A program made the position numbers and the translations under genes. The notes beneath the pieces are model-generated. The model saw nothing but the letters and a program-made list of their open reading frames with translations. It ran no database searches and was not told where the DNA came from. A stretch of 64,000 nt of DNA from Marsupella aquatica. Taxonomy: Eukaryota > Marchantiophyta. Location of the stretch: assembly GCA_973895155.1 (NCBI GenBank), contig OZ316898.1, positions 5,828,001 through 5,892,000 on the forward strand, read 5' to 3'. Positions 12,602 to 24,958 of the stretch are shown one piece after another (position 1 is the stretch's first letter; each line of letters begins with the position of its first letter).

Positions 12602-13251
12602 CATCTTGACGTCAATCAATAAGCCTCTAGCGTCATCCTGGTGTCTAGCTCATCCAGCCTGCCTTCTTTGGCTACATACAATTTGTTGCTCAGAAAGTGA
12701 AGAACCTCTTGACTTGATCAAGGATTGCATTAGGTCACATCTAGCAATTGAATGTTAAATTCTCCATTTTTGTATTCTCCAGGTTGTTTGAATTAAGTTT
12801 TGTTTCTTATTTCATATCATTTGACTTTTGAATTCTAGCACCACTAGCCACTTCCCATGGGGTTTTCTAAATGAATGACTGACAAGGTTACCTAAAATTT
12901 AGATTTTTTGCAAAAAAAAAATACTAAAGACCACAAAATGTTTTGTGCGATCCAAAAAACTAGACATGTTTGAATCAATGCAAGAAAAACAATTAGACCT
13001 GTACTTAGAAAAATTCAAAATTCAAAAGTCAAATGATATGAAATAAGAGACAAAACTTAATTCAAACAACCTGGAGAATACAAAAATGGAGAACTTAACA
13101 TTCAATTGCTAGATGTGACCTAATGCAATCCTTGATCAAGTCAAGAGGTTCTTCACTTTCTGAGCAACGAATTGTATGTAGCCAAAGAAGGCAGGCTGGA
13201 TGAGCTAGACACCAGGATGACGCTAGAAGCTTATTGATTGACGTCAAGATG
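12602..13251. repeat. Near-perfect long inverted repeat (233-bp arms)
   Basis: Left arm 12602-12834 and right arm 13019-13251 are reverse complements of equal length with only four mismatches that I find, separated by 184 bp. The left arm's inner end also pairs with a shorter inverted stretch just outside it (GTGGTGCTAGAATTC near 12550 against GAATTCTAGCACCAC near 12831-12845), so the left half is a small terminal-inverted-repeat unit and the right arm is an inverted partial copy. Transcribed from either side it would fold into a long hairpin. No open reading frame of note lies inside. Confidence 0.9.
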
Positions 13252-14640
13252 AGGAGCTTGAAAACTTGCTTTGGAGGGTAACAAGAAGCTTTGGAACTTG
13301 TTGATGAGTATCAATGTTGATACTTGAGAAGCGGAAAGAGTCCGGATCCTGCAAGCTAGGACAATCTGCTCATCGATCTCTTGGTGAGGACCACTGCTGA
13401 TGAGGATATGTTTTTTGGATCATCCTACACCTTTATAATGTAGCATACTCAGGACATCTCTAGCCATTTTCCAATATCATTTTAGCTGCACTTAAGCTAC
13501 AATATTTTTATTACAGCCATATAGTGCAAATTTTCTAACATTCAACTCTTGGTCTCTTTACAGTGTTGAATGAAATTTGTATTAGTTCCTTTACAAGTAT
13601 TAAAGTTTGCAAGTCCACCAATAACTGAAAATTGGTCTTCTTTTGGGGGAAATAGTTGGTGATTTCATTGAGTATTTCCTCATTGCAAGTTATGAAATAT
13701 CATTTGAAAAGATGAATAATGAAAACAATTTTTGAATTTAACCAAAAACAATTTGAAAATTGCTATCAATTTCGAGATAGAGCGTGAATTACTTAGCGAA
13801 TGATATGGCCAACCAATGTGTTGTATGCTCGAGGATTGAGTCTACTTCCATTCTAGAGCTTGTACATGTAACACATATCTACATATATTGATGAGTATAC
13901 GCACATACTTGTACTGGTAAACACGGATTGATTAATGAGTGTACCCACATGGCTCCAATCTAGAGCTTGTACTTGTAAACACGGACAGATTATACGACAC
14001 TGATGGGACCCACGAATTTACTTTTTGGCTCTTCCTTCGCACTTTTATTGGGACCAACTGGCTAAGGATACATATGGTACATTTTGCAGCTATCTACAAT
14101 CGATGAATGTACTGAGAGAGACACCCCAGATGTCTGATCGCCTGAAGAGAGATTAATCGCCCTCCCCGTAGCCAGGAGAGTCATGCGCAAGCAAAGACAG
14201 CACAGCAGGAGAAATGGCTAGAGATCAAGCGAGACTCTAACAGCTATGACCTTGACTGGAGTATTGACTGTCTGGAGAAAGTAGCTATCAGTCTCATTCG
14301 TTGTCTGGTTTCTGTTTATCCTTTTCCATCACTCGAGCTTCGAGACCCAGGTTCTATCCCGCAAAGCTAAGTTGCGACAGCTTCAGGATCCCCACTCAAC
14401 GATCCCCACTCAACGCTGTTTTCTGCAAAATCACTCAACCGCAAGTACGAATTGGTAGGTGTCACTGGCCGTCTGCGAGAATTGACAATTACAATGCGAT
14501 GATGGCTGATCCTGTATTCTGCTAGCTATATCGACCCCATATTGACAATTAAGTACAATTGGATGAGGTGCGATCGTAGTTGATTAGTATAGCTAGCTGT
14601 TGATTCGTATCTCGATACTCAGACGTAGCGGATAGTGTGC
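13252..14640. other. Intergenic upstream of the F-box gene
   Basis: No gene seen. A phrase CTAGAGCTTGTAC(A/T)TGTAA followed by CACGGA-like sequence recurs near 13853 and 13962, an old local duplication. A short repeat GATCCCCACTCAACG occurs twice at about 14387-14415. Confidence 0.4.
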
Positions 14641-14691
14641 TCGATCAACTTCCGTTTGAGCGGCAGTGATCTTGACTGCTCCAAGTGAGCG

Positions 14692-14765
14692 ATCCAGTGT
14701 TTGGTCGCTTCTGGTCTTGGGGGAACGCAAGTGAGCGATCCAGTGTTTGGTCGCTTCTGGTCTAG
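14692..14765. repeat. 36-bp tandem duplication in F-box gene promoter
   Basis: Two adjacent copies of a unit starting CAAGTGAGCGATCCAGTG and ending TGGTCT(T/A)GGGGGAACG, period 36, differing at one position. It lies about 60-130 bp upstream of a TATA-like stretch. Confidence 0.85.
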
Positions 14766-14823
14766 GGGGAACGCCGGCGCTCTTTGGTGCTGAGAGGACA
14801 GCGACTCTCTTTTCTCACTTGAT

Positions 14824-14836
14824 TACTATATATTTC
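14824..14836 (+). promoter_or_regulatory. Possible TATA box for F-box gene
   Basis: ACTATATATTT sits about 380 bp before the start codon in an otherwise mixed-composition region. If used, the transcript would have a long 5' leader containing the 79-bp duplication. Sequence match only. Confidence 0.35.
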
Positions 14837-15018
14837 CTTTCAGTGAAGTGAAGCGTGTGCGAGCATTCTCATTTTGCTGTTCGACATTTTTAGCGTGACA
14901 GTAGGGGCCAGGGTTCGTGAGAGCTTCCGCTTGTCTTGCTTGCGTCTCGATGAAGAGCCGAGCAGTTTAAGAGAACGAATTGGGGATTCGAGCAGCAGCC
15001 GGTCAGCGTCAATACTGA

Positions 15019-15176
15019 CTGTGATCATCTCGCTGCCTGAGAAGGCTGATTCATCAGAAAGCGCATAGCTAAGAGAAGAGAATTGAGGGATCGGAGACTG
15101 TGATCATCTAGCTGCCTGATAAGGCTGATTCATCAGAAAGCGCATAGCTAAGAGAAGAGGATTGAGGGATCGGAGA
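15019..15176. repeat. 79-bp tandem duplication in F-box 5' leader
   Basis: Two copies (15019-15097 and 15098-15176) of a unit running CTGTGATCATCT to GGGATCGGAGA, with three or four differences. It ends about 40 bp before the start codon, so it is probably in the 5' UTR. Confidence 0.85.
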
Positions 15177-15214
15177 GAACGTGAGAAGGAACATCAGTCT
15201 ATAAGCCACGAAGA

Positions 15215-16408
15215 ATGGAAGGGGAGAGAATGGGGGTGATGACGAGCCTGAGGACTCTACCAGACGAGTGGGTGGAAAAAATTGTGCTGCGGATGCCATT
15301 TCCATCGATTTGGAAAGCTCGACATCTGTCGAAATCATGGCGGGCGAGATTATCGCCAATTTCGTCACTAGATGACGATGAAGAGATGAAGCGCCTTGCA
15401 GTATTTTTTCAGAGACAAATGGTGGAGAATAGGGTGTTCAAGAATTGGCCGTCGTTTTGCCCTGTCGGTTTTACATCAGGGAACGATCTCATCGGTTATC
15501 ATCAAGCATCTCACACTTGGCAGACACTACCATCTTTGTTTCCTACGGAAGCTTTCCTGGACGTTCCAAGTCTGCAGATAGAGGGAGCCCTCGTCTACGG
15601 GATCGCAGATCACGAGGGGCCGAGTCCCTGCCTGAAACTGGTGTATGTGGGCAACATTTTGACTCACGAGTGGAAAATACTGCCACATCTCCCTTACGCT
15701 TGTCACAATCATGTATGTTCCGTCAAGCTGCTGAGCACTGCAGACTCATACAAGTTGCTCGTTGTCTCTTATGACATCTTTTTCTTCGATCTAGAAGAGA
15801 TATATCCCCTTCCAAACACATCTTCTGTGCACGTGTACGATTCCAAGTCAGAGACGTGGATTACTTTGGGTTCGGACATCGAACTAGACGATCTTGACAT
15901 CGAGGTTGAAGCTTCTACGGTGTATCTCGATGGCATGCTTTACATCATGATGGACAACCTCTTCGACTTTCTGCTGAAGTTGAACGTGGGAGACTTCAGT
16001 TCTCCCAATGACATTTCAACGGAGAAGCTCGCATTGATATTCGAAAGTGAGGAAGTGGATCTTACAGTGTATGGCTCCTTCCAAACCAAGTTGGTAGCTT
16101 GCAATGCGGATCTTCTGGTTATCTTGATGGAGGACGTCAGTTTTACTGTACGGATAATGCAAATTGATCTGGGGACACATGTGCTATCGGAGGTGGCTCG
16201 CTGTGAGCCTGCTGCTTTTACCTTGGACATGAGCAACATTTGTCTCAGGGAATTGAATTGCTACTTCCTGCAGATGGAAGTGGACGGTGTAATGCTGGCA
16301 TATGACAAACGCAAAGATGAGTGGAGTTTCTTCTTTATGCCCAGGGATCCCTATGAATGGAATGACATTACCTTTCAGCCTGGCTTGAATCCCTTTATTC
16401 GAGTATAA
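15215..16408 (+). CDS. F-box protein, probably with degenerate kelch-type C-terminus
   Basis: Intronless 397-aa reading frame. Residues 12-50 form an F-box: LPDEWVEKIVLRMPFPS followed by ARHLSKSWRA, the segment that binds SKP1 in an SCF ubiquitin ligase. The remaining ~340 residues are the presumed substrate-binding region. Phrases such as SSVHVYDSKSETWITLG and WKILPHLPYACHN resemble kelch-type beta-propeller blades of plant F-box proteins, but the repeats are too degenerate to count with confidence. The ATG is the first in frame after an upstream stop. Intronless F-box genes are common and fast-evolving in plants. The substrate cannot be inferred. Candidate poly(A) signals AATAAA follow at 16454 and near 16670. 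Confidence 0.85.
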   Translation: MEGERMGVMTSLRTLPDEWVEKIVLRMPFPSIWKARHLSKSWRARLSPISSLDDDEEMKRLAVFFQRQMVENRVFKNWPSFCPVGFTSGNDLIGYHQASHTWQTLPSLFPTEAFLDVPSLQIEGALVYGIADHEGPSPCLKLVYVGNILTHEWKILPHLPYACHNHVCSVKLLSTADSYKLLVVSYDIFFFDLEEIYPLPNTSSVHVYDSKSETWITLGSDIELDDLDIEVEASTVYLDGMLYIMMDNLFDFLLKLNVGDFSSPNDISTEKLALIFESEEVDLTVYGSFQTKLVACNADLLVILMEDVSFTVRIMQIDLGTHVLSEVARCEPAAFTLDMSNICLRELNCYFLQMEVDGVMLAYDKRKDEWSFFFMPRDPYEWNDITFQPGLNPFIRV

Positions 16409-16453
16409 GTTTTCGGTCTATAGGAAGATCGAATAGATGTGGACACTCAGGTG

Positions 16454-16459
16454 AATAAA
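16454..16459 (+). terminator. Candidate polyadenylation signal
   Basis: AATAAA 46 bp after the F-box stop codon. A second one, within CGCAATAAAGT, lies near 16670. Sequence match only. Confidence 0.4.
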
Positions 16460-16464
16460 TCGAG

Positions 16465-18055
16465 ATCAACGATGATTTATATCTCGATATGGGAAGGTCT
16501 GTAGCACTGTGTTGAGTGCACTTTAGTTTTATGTCAAATGTGAACGTGAAATGTGATATCTGCCTGTCCAGAAGTCGCGAATGAATGCACAGGACAAGCC
16601 TGAAAGACACCATCACTTTGATTCAAGTAAGACACGTCTTGAATGGTTACAATTCCATGCAGTTATGCGCAATAAAGTTTTTGGTCTTTAACATTGTTTT
16701 ACATCCAAGTTTTGCTTCACTTATATCGGTCATTGAGATTGTCTGAGCTTCTATGGCATGAAATTTTGTTTCTCTATGAGTTAACTCCCTGATGAGGGAC
16801 TTTGCGCGCGTACGTGTACCGTATAGATAGCTTCTTTTCTGGGCATCAACTTTGACGTTGAGGGGATGCTCACGAGCTGGCAATATACTTGCAACGGTGT
16901 GAATTGAGCAAATTTACAGCAATCCATAGAGAGCGTAAATCCTAATTCCATTCAGATTTTAGTATGACCATGAGATAAGCCTCCCACAGCTCGTCCTCGA
17001 CAGTATAATTAATTATGCTTCGAAGTTCGAACATACCTAGAGGAAAAGAAGAAATAATTGTGGAACATTTGTCATCGACAGTCCCTTCCAGAGGGAGATG
17101 GAGATTTTAATCTTGTTGAGCAGTCTCAACTGGACAAGTAGATCGAGTTTACGAAATGAGGCAGTTCTTGTTCAGACCTTAGTAACGAATAGGATTCTAG
17201 ATTTACAAGCCGCTTGTCGACTGCACTGTACTTGAGTCCCGGCTAGAGAGACACGGCTGCTTATACCAGTGGACCACTGAAATATATTCAGAAGGAAAGA
17301 AAAGATATTGATACCAATGGATCACTGGAGTAAATTGACTAGGAAATGAGAGACAAATCAGTGCGTCTCCTTCTCAACTTCCCGTTTCTACACCTCGTTC
17401 TGAACTTCCTTCCCTCTTATAGTCGCTCCTAACGGTCCGGATGTTTCGCACCTGGATGTTCTCCCACCGTTCTACAATAGATTGTTTCGTCTATTTTTGC
17501 CAACTGAAGCCAGACAGAGGCAACGTATAATTTAGTACCGTGTGCTAATATTTGGTTTTCTAATTAGTATAGTGTTTCTTTTCTAATGAATTTGCTTGAA
17601 GAAGAGCACGTACGCGAGTTGTTTTCATTGAATTCATGGTCTAACTTGCTTGTGTGTCTCTTTCCGAATTCGGGATCTCTGCGTAGCAAGAATAACGCTA
17701 ATTAGTGGGAAGATGAACATAGGTGCCCGAGTTGCTTTGATTAGAGTTCAGGGTGTTAATTGTGTGTTTCTTCCCTAATTCAGGATCTCCGCGTAGCAAG
17801 ACAGAACTAGGTTAATTAGCGTGAAGAATAAGTGATACTGATTGACCGGGAGGTGCTTGCTAATATCCTAAGAATTAGTTAGTGTACCCTGTTTATGTGT
17901 CCCAATGACCCTAATGCATGTCATTCTTCTTTCATTTTTATTACTTTTTAATTCTAAAAATGATACCCACCTTCCCATATGATTTTTTTTTACTTTCAAA
18001 CAGTCCCTACATTGCAAAGTGAGTCTTGAAGAAAAAATTTGCTCAGAACATTAAT
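16465..18055. other. Intergenic, no gene seen
   Basis: Non-coding. Two imperfect direct copies of a ~115-bp unit containing GGATCTC(T/C)GCGTAGCAAGA occur at about 17600-17725 and 17730-17850. A fragment resembling the end of this unit (TTAGCGTGAAGAA) recurs near 53270. Confidence 0.4.
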
Positions 18056-18060
18056 TCTTA

Positions 18061-18626
18061 CAGCTTTTTACTAACCCGTCCCCAAATCACTTGAATTTGC
18101 TGACTTGTCCCCTAAACAAATTTATTTATCACCTTGCCCCCCATGTCGTATGTGGGTTACTTTTACTCGCGATTGGGTTCAGGGTGCAATGTTGTGAGAC
18201 GCCATAGGCTGAGCTTAACTCGCCGGGCTCTCCTTTAGCCCCCATTCCCTTCTCCCCTGCCCGACACCATCGCAGGCCCGGGAGGACTTAAAATGCGACT
18301 CCACTGAAGAGTCGCCCTTCCATGCCATCCCAAAAACAACTCGCTGCCTCCCGAGGGCTCTTTTGGAGGGGCGACCAGTTTTTGGGAGGGACAACCAGGA
18401 AGGGGAAGGCATGTGATGGTGTCGGGCAGGGGAGAAGGGAAGGGGTTCTAAAGGAGAGCCAGGCAAGTTAAGCTCAGCCTATGGCGACTCGCCATGTTAC
18501 ACCCTAAACCCGATCATGAGTTAAAAGTTAATCCACATACAAAATGAGGGCAAGGTGATTAATAATTTTTTTCGGGGGCACATAGGTAAATTCAGGTGAT
18601 TTGGGGGACAGGTTAGTAATAAGCTG
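18061..18626. mobile_element. Palindromic foldback element (566 bp)
   Basis: The two halves are imperfect reverse complements. The left begins CAGCTTTTTACTAACCCGTC and the right ends ACAGGTTAGTAATAAGCTG; both pass through a purine-rich/pyrimidine-rich TTCTCCCCTGCCCGACACCATC block. Arms are roughly 250-280 bp. Half-copies of the same family appear near 52510-52690, 55310-55440 and 60640-60720, and short terminal pieces at 50030 and 59890. No clear target duplication and no coding capacity. Confidence 0.7.
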
Positions 18627-18639
18627 TTCACAAAACTCT

Positions 18640-21600
18640 TTTGAGATTTCATAAGCCCTCTAATATAATTTGTAAGTAGGATGTGAAATTTTAATAATTA
18701 TTTTATTGGCAATGATTATTCAATCAATCTATTTTAGGTCTATTATCATGATTCAATCATTGTAATTAGCAATGTTATCCAATAGGTTTGGGGGGTGAAA
18801 TTAAGCTTTGACAATACCAACATGATGCCCCAAGAAGTAAAATAAAAATCTCAAGCTCCAAAACCTTAAAATAGTATGAAGTGTGAAGACTCCATGAATA
18901 GTATTCACCTTTGTTTTTCCTAAAACCCTATCATTAATAGTGTGACACATAATGAAGACTGAATGAATAATACCTTCATGTGTATTTCTACTGCCGACCT
19001 CATTGCTAGATTTTCTTGACGATTTTCTATTCAATTTATTCAAGAAAAAACCAACCACACAATGTCTCACTATATATTAGACTACAATTCTTTCGGTCAA
19101 TAAACATACCAAATTTCAGTATCTATATACTAGTGGCTAACCCTAAACAAAAGCACAACCTAAGGGAAACTCGCAACCACAAATTTCTTCCCCTCCTTGC
19201 CTAGCAGAATACTTGATGGGCCCCTCTAGCTAAGGATATTCATGATGAGCCCCTTACTTTTCAAATATATTTAATGGGCCCCTTGTCCCTGTAACCCTTT
19301 CTCGGGACCTGTCATATTCTTTTCAATTTCCATTTTTGAATTGTAACATACTATACAAGTATCTACCTCAGTCCACCAGATGTACTGCAAATTTATTTGG
19401 TAAATTCAAAATTGATTGGAATAACAAAAAAGACAGCCCTCACTAACTAAAATGAAAATCAAAATAATAACCCGGATAATAACCAAATAAAAATGAGCCG
19501 TGGATTGAAATAGAGATGCACCATATAGTATCCTCAAGATATTCACCCCATATGCAGGTTACTTTGAGATGTGAGGTATTAATTAGTAAGAGCAATCTAT
19601 ACGCTGCTCTGCTGGTCAGGCATGGCTAGTCCAAAATTGAAAACAAGGCTGGGTGGTAAAGAATGAGGAAATGTCACTATATAATTTCATTTCCTGTGTC
19701 CAGTACCAGCTGGAACAAATGTGCACTGGCTCGTGTACCCTGCCCTATCATAATTAAGTTGGTTAGTGCCATTAATAAATAATTACAAAATTCATGCCCG
19801 ACGTCACAATTTGACCTCCAGAACACAATGGGCTGAAAAAGTTATCAGGGTGAGGAAATTATTTTCTAGACATGGTAGCCTAAACATTTTTATTTCAGGT
19901 GAAATACCCCTGGCCAGGAAAAGGTGTTTTCAGCTGACATGGGTTGCAAACATTTGATTTGGCTAGGTCTACAAGCAAGTACAGGAAGGAAAAATAACTG
20001 TCCAAAGTTGAGAGCCCGGTTGAGAATCAACGACAAACCAAGTTAGCACTAATGTGACTCTATTGTTTATTATTGTTGCCAACCAACTGCAGGGGTATGG
20101 GTCGGGTACATCTGGAAGCCCCGTGGGACAACGCATCCATACGCCTATACCATAATTGGGATAGGGCCACGTCCATACACAAAGGAATGATGCAAACAGG
20201 TCAAAGACACGATTAGGAGCTATTGAACAAGTAACCAGACAATGTGAAGATTTGAAGCCGGTACTTGTGCGTCAAACCGTATAAACACATTATGAGGTAT
20301 GTCTTACTGTATAGATGGACCGAATTATGTAATCATGCCAACACAAGGAAGGTCTAAGAAATTCAGTACACTCAGGTTCAAACTAAAGTCTGGCACATTT
20401 GAAAAGTTCAGTGCACTTTGGATTGGGCAGCGATGAGATCTCACGATGTGGCAATCCTAATCAAGTTTGGCACAAGGTACGTTTGGCTGAAGATACGTCT
20501 TTATCTGAAAAAAATTATAATTACTTTGCCACGGAAGATGTTCAAATTAATTATATTGTCATTAAATTTTGTATTTATAAATATATCATAGTTTTGTATG
20601 AAGATAATAAAAATTTAATAATATAACAAAAGTGGAAATATAGAACAACAATGACATTTTTGTAAATATAATAGTAATAATAATAGTATTATAAATTAGA
20701 ATATCTTTCATGACAATGTAATTAAAAGTTGTTATCTAAAAATCAGGTGGACTTGTGAGCTTCACCATGGTGAGGGATTTTGGGTGTGATAGTGTCTTTC
20801 TGGTTTGCTGGATGGCAGCTTATTGGTGGATTACGCCCTTAATTGGTGGGATTTTGATACACCTTGACATGTTTCTTTTATTCGTTGTTTCACTTGGACA
20901 TTATGATCCATAGTAGTCCTGGGTGATTTGGTTTTGCGTTTAGTCCTTGATTTGTCCTGGAAATTAGTTAATCCTCTTTTCTGGATTCTTGCAAGTGAAC
21001 ATTTGCCCAGATCCCAGGTATTTGCTGCTTCTCTTCGTGTTCCTTTGGCGGGGTCAGCGCTCTTCTTTAGCACTAGTTGCTTATTTGGGTTTCTTTGGTG
21101 TGTGATTTGTTGTTACTTTTTCACAAGTAGTTCACCCTTGTATCCTTTGCCCCCGGCTGAACCTGGTTCTTGGCCTTTTGATTGTTGTTGATTACGGACC
21201 CCACTAGAGGTCCCTTCCAAAATTCCTGGCACCACATCGTGCCATGTCAACAACAACCTCAACAAACAAGACCGGGAACAAGACTCGTCAGTTTTGTGAA
21301 TCAAACTTATAGTTTTCATTTGTGTTTGTATCAATTTGGGTGTAAATTTTAGGACGCCGTGCCATAAAAAGAAAAGTCAAAATATTGGAAATGCAAAGAG
21401 CAAGACGATTAAAACTGTCACTATGTAACCATTTTAGTTACATTTCCAATTTTAAAACTTAAATTCAAAGATTTATAAAAAATATTTTTCATATAATAAA
21501 TAATGACGAATAACTAACGTGATAACTTCCTTGTTAAACCGTAACTCCCGGTATGTAAGGACCTCTCGTATTGTACGACCATTAATGTTGGGAAGAGCAC

Positions 21601-22980
21601 ATAGAAACCCAGGATCGGGGAGGAGGAATGGCTGGAATCTTGAAAGTTCATCGAATTTTATACTCAAAACAAAAAATACCTAGTCGTAGATCCCATTGAG
21701 ATCTTTCTTTTGCACCATAGATCGTCTTCTAACATGGATGAATAAGATTTCTAGAGGCATTACAAAATGGATAGCAAAGATCGTAAAATCAACAAAATCG
21801 ACGGCTAAGAAGGCTTGGATTTGTTTAATTTTTCATCTGAAAAATATTAACCCATTTGCAAAACGGACAGAACCCATCCATAGATCTATTTGAGATCTTT
21901 CTTTTGAGCCATAGATTGGCCATTATGATGGACGGACGAGATTTCTGGAGATAGAGAAATGGAGACGGCTCAGATCGACTCTTCCCCCTGATTTTATTAG
22001 CCAAGGGGTCCACGAACTAATTTGGCTGTTAGTCCGGGTCTTTTATTGGGTGTTACCTTCCACATAAGTAAAGTGCTCCTTTCAAGAAAATTAATTCAGT
22101 CCACTACAAAAAAGTACAAATATGGTCTAGTGGATAGAATAAATACAAAAGATGACCCCCTAGATGACCGAAGGCCAGTGAGCCCGAGCAGTTCACAGCC
22201 CATGACCCTTAAAAGAGCCCGAGCAGTTCACAGCCCATGACCCTTAAAATGCTGACGGGTTACTAAGCTTAAACCCTCCTAGCTTGACTTGAATCAGTGT
22301 CAAAACTTATGCAGCCTATATACAAAGTACCTTGATCTGTGCTAGTAACAAACTAGACATTTAAACCAGTGAGGCCTGTAACACCAACTTTGTCACATTC
22401 AATATTCTGAACAGTACCATGCCTAGCATACAATAAGAATTTAAATAAGATCTGGGCCATTTCTACAATACTATTGCATACAATCGGTTCTGGGGCCATT
22501 TTAGGGCCCCCTCGTCACTTCATCTTAACAAAGTTCAGCCAACTACAGAATCTCGGGGCCAGGCTGATGACCTGAAGCCTGGAATACAAAGTAAGAATCA
22601 CAAGGAGGGTTTACGCAATACAATATAAAGGAATAGGGTTTATGCACTTGAAGTACTCACGCTGAGGATTTACACAATAGAGCATGGTCATTCCAATTCC
22701 TTCCCTCGTTCGTTAAAGTGTTTGAAAGCTGTGGTATTATATCATTTTGAAATTTGCTCAAAGAGTCATTATTTTGATATAAAGTACTGAAAAGTGAGAA
22801 TTTATTGTATTGTTTCAAATGGTAAATGGGGACAATTGAGGCACAGTTTCTTGGTTTGGGAGTAAGCGGTCAAGGACACGAGCGTAGTACCCAGCAAGAT
22901 TTTTTTAATAAACATGTAAGGACCGAAGTGAAAAGGGACAACATTGGAAACTAAAATTCTATCCAAGTTGAAAAAGGGTT
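18640..22980. other. Intergenic, no supported gene
   Basis: Mostly AT-rich non-coding DNA. Short repeats seen: an imperfect duplication around 21690-21960 sharing GAGATCTTTCTTTTG and a CCATAGAT motif, and a tandem pair at 22180-22249. No domain-bearing frame or RNA gene recognised. Confidence 0.4.
22180..22249. repeat. Short tandem duplication (~35 bp, two copies)
   Basis: Two adjacent copies of a unit starting AGCCCGAGCAGTTCACAGCC and ending CCATGACCCTTAAAA. Confidence 0.75.
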
Positions 22981-24436
22981 ATCCAAGGGCTGGCAGAAAC
23001 AAAATGCAAGAAACATATATGGGGGCGATTCAATTGATTTTTAAATGGAAAATTAATTAACAAACAAGACAGCCCTAATATATATGTTGATATAAAAATT
23101 ACAAAACCAGCCAAAAAGTTGACCTCGGGAGACTCAAACATAGATGCCAAATATAGCAGCATCAAAAGGACGCAATCTATCTATAAATAAACATTATTAC
23201 AATCAAAACAGATTCCCTGGGTCGCCTCTAGAGACTGAGTGAAACTAAGGGCATGAATAAAAGTGACAACAGATATCAAAAGAGGGGGGAGAGATGGATG
23301 AGACTGGAAATAGCCAGCCAGGTATGTTTTAGTGGGAGTTATTTTTTGTCCTCACCTCTATTAATTTACGAATGGGGCAAATCAAAGACTCAAATGGGGC
23401 AAATCAAAGGAAGACTCAAAGGAACTAAGAGTTTATGCAATACAATATGAGTACTTAAAAAGGAGGGTAGTTTGGTTTTTCTTTTTCTTTTTCTTTTCCT
23501 TTTTCAATACAATAGTAGTACTCGAAAGGAGGATTTCCGCTAGCCGGTAATATTCACGGTTCAGGGTTTATTCAGGGTTCAGGGTTTATGGGATGGGTGC
23601 GATAAACATTTTATTGATTGAGACTTACTGTAGGGTCTCGAGCATACTTAGAGAAAGCGAAGAATTGTCGAGGGTTACATCTATCACTCAGAGCCCCCGC
23701 CTTCCCTACCGGACGGAGCTGGGAATTTGGAGCTGATATTAATATCGTTCGAGAACCTCAAAACTCCACACGGACCCCCTCTTCATTCACGAAATGAGGC
23801 ATATCCAAGATGGCAGCATTTTAGAGATACAGAGCTGCACGACTAGTAACAAACACTGGATCTCCAAGACTTGGGCTTGTCGATCGCACTTTAGTTGAGT
23901 CCAGGCTAGAAAGAGGAGTAAAGGCCTGGCATTGACCATCTAAACAGCTAAGCCAGCGCACATACAGATCGTACCTTCTCAGACTACAAAGAACCTCTAC
24001 ATTCACATCTCTCAGTAGTCATGCAAATTCAGACATCTCGCAGTAGTCATGCAAAATCCTTTGTGCTGCAGATGCAAAGGCAGTAGACCAAAGGTAGTCC
24101 GTGAACAGTCGTCGGAAACCGCTGACGATCAGCAACATTCGAACATGCTAATGAGACATAAGGAAGTTTCACGTACACACTGCAGCCATCAGCAGTGGCA
24201 CAGTAACTGAATTTACTGACAATCATACCTTCTAAACACTCGATATCGACAATTTGCAGATATCTTATTGGGTTCCCTCAAATTTACAGAGAGGAACACT
24301 TTTGATTTGACAGTCATAGCTTCTAAACACTAAATGTACCATAATGCTGTTTCAAATCGATATTGCCAATTTGCAATATCTTATTGGGTTTTCTCAAAAC
24401 CTATTTACAGAAAAGAACTAAAGAAGCTCGTAGTAG

Positions 24437-24958
24437 CTATAAATTACTATTGGATCTTGTGACCACACTCCGAACGCCTGACGCATACAACTCGTGATCG
24501 TTCGCCAATCTCTGTTTGTTCTTAGCAGCCAAGATCCTCCGTTTCTCCGAAGCCGCTAATGCCCGTTTCTCAGTAGCCTCCAATATCGACTTCCTCTCAG
24601 CTGAACGAGTTGAGTATCTCACCAAGGCACACTGATCTCCTTTCCCGTGATCCACAGAAACCTTCGTCGTCTTGCCGGCATTCGCATCCTTTACCACTTT
24701 CGTATTCATGTCAGAGTTGGCAGAAGGCAAGGGCGAAGGCGAGGCACAGGTCTGTAGTAGTTGGAGATAGTGAGCCATAGGCTCGTCATACCCTCCTTGC
24801 TCCTGCTCCCAAAACATCCTGCGCAGCTCCGTCTTCAGATCCTCCTTAGAATCATGGCCCGCAAAATCTCCTCCAACTCGCAGCCTCTTGTGCACGCCTC
24901 CCTCAAATGACAGGGCCCATAATCCCCCATCGCGTCTCGCTATATACAGTCGCGCCAT
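24437..24958 (-). CDS. Uncharacterised 173-aa protein, copy 1
   Basis: I do not recognise this protein. Starting at the ATG of MARLYIARRDGGLWALSFEG it has a compact N-terminal ~75-residue part with alternating hydrophobic residues and many charges, a Ser/Pro-rich linker (about 85-105), and a strongly basic helical C-terminus (EKRALAASEKRRILAAKNK) that could be a coiled coil or nucleic-acid contact. It ends RSNSNL. The paralogue at 57454-57975 has the same length with about 15 substitutions and no frame disruption, which supports real coding. An in-frame TAG lies upstream of the ATG, so no longer start is possible here. It could be a single-exon gene or the last exon of one, as an in-frame frame continues further upstream in the paralogue. 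Confidence 0.55.
   Translation of the reverse strand: MARLYIARRDGGLWALSFEGGVHKRLRVGGDFAGHDSKEDLKTELRRMFWEQEQGGYDEPMAHYLQLLQTCASPSPLPSANSDMNTKVVKDANAGKTTKVSVDHGKGDQCALVRYSTRSAERKSILEATEKRALAASEKRRILAAKNKQRLANDHELYASGVRSVVTRSNSNL

Noticed and set aside
18215-18466. 83-codon open frame on the minus strand
   Set aside because: Lies wholly inside the palindromic foldback element and is mirrored by the opposite arm.
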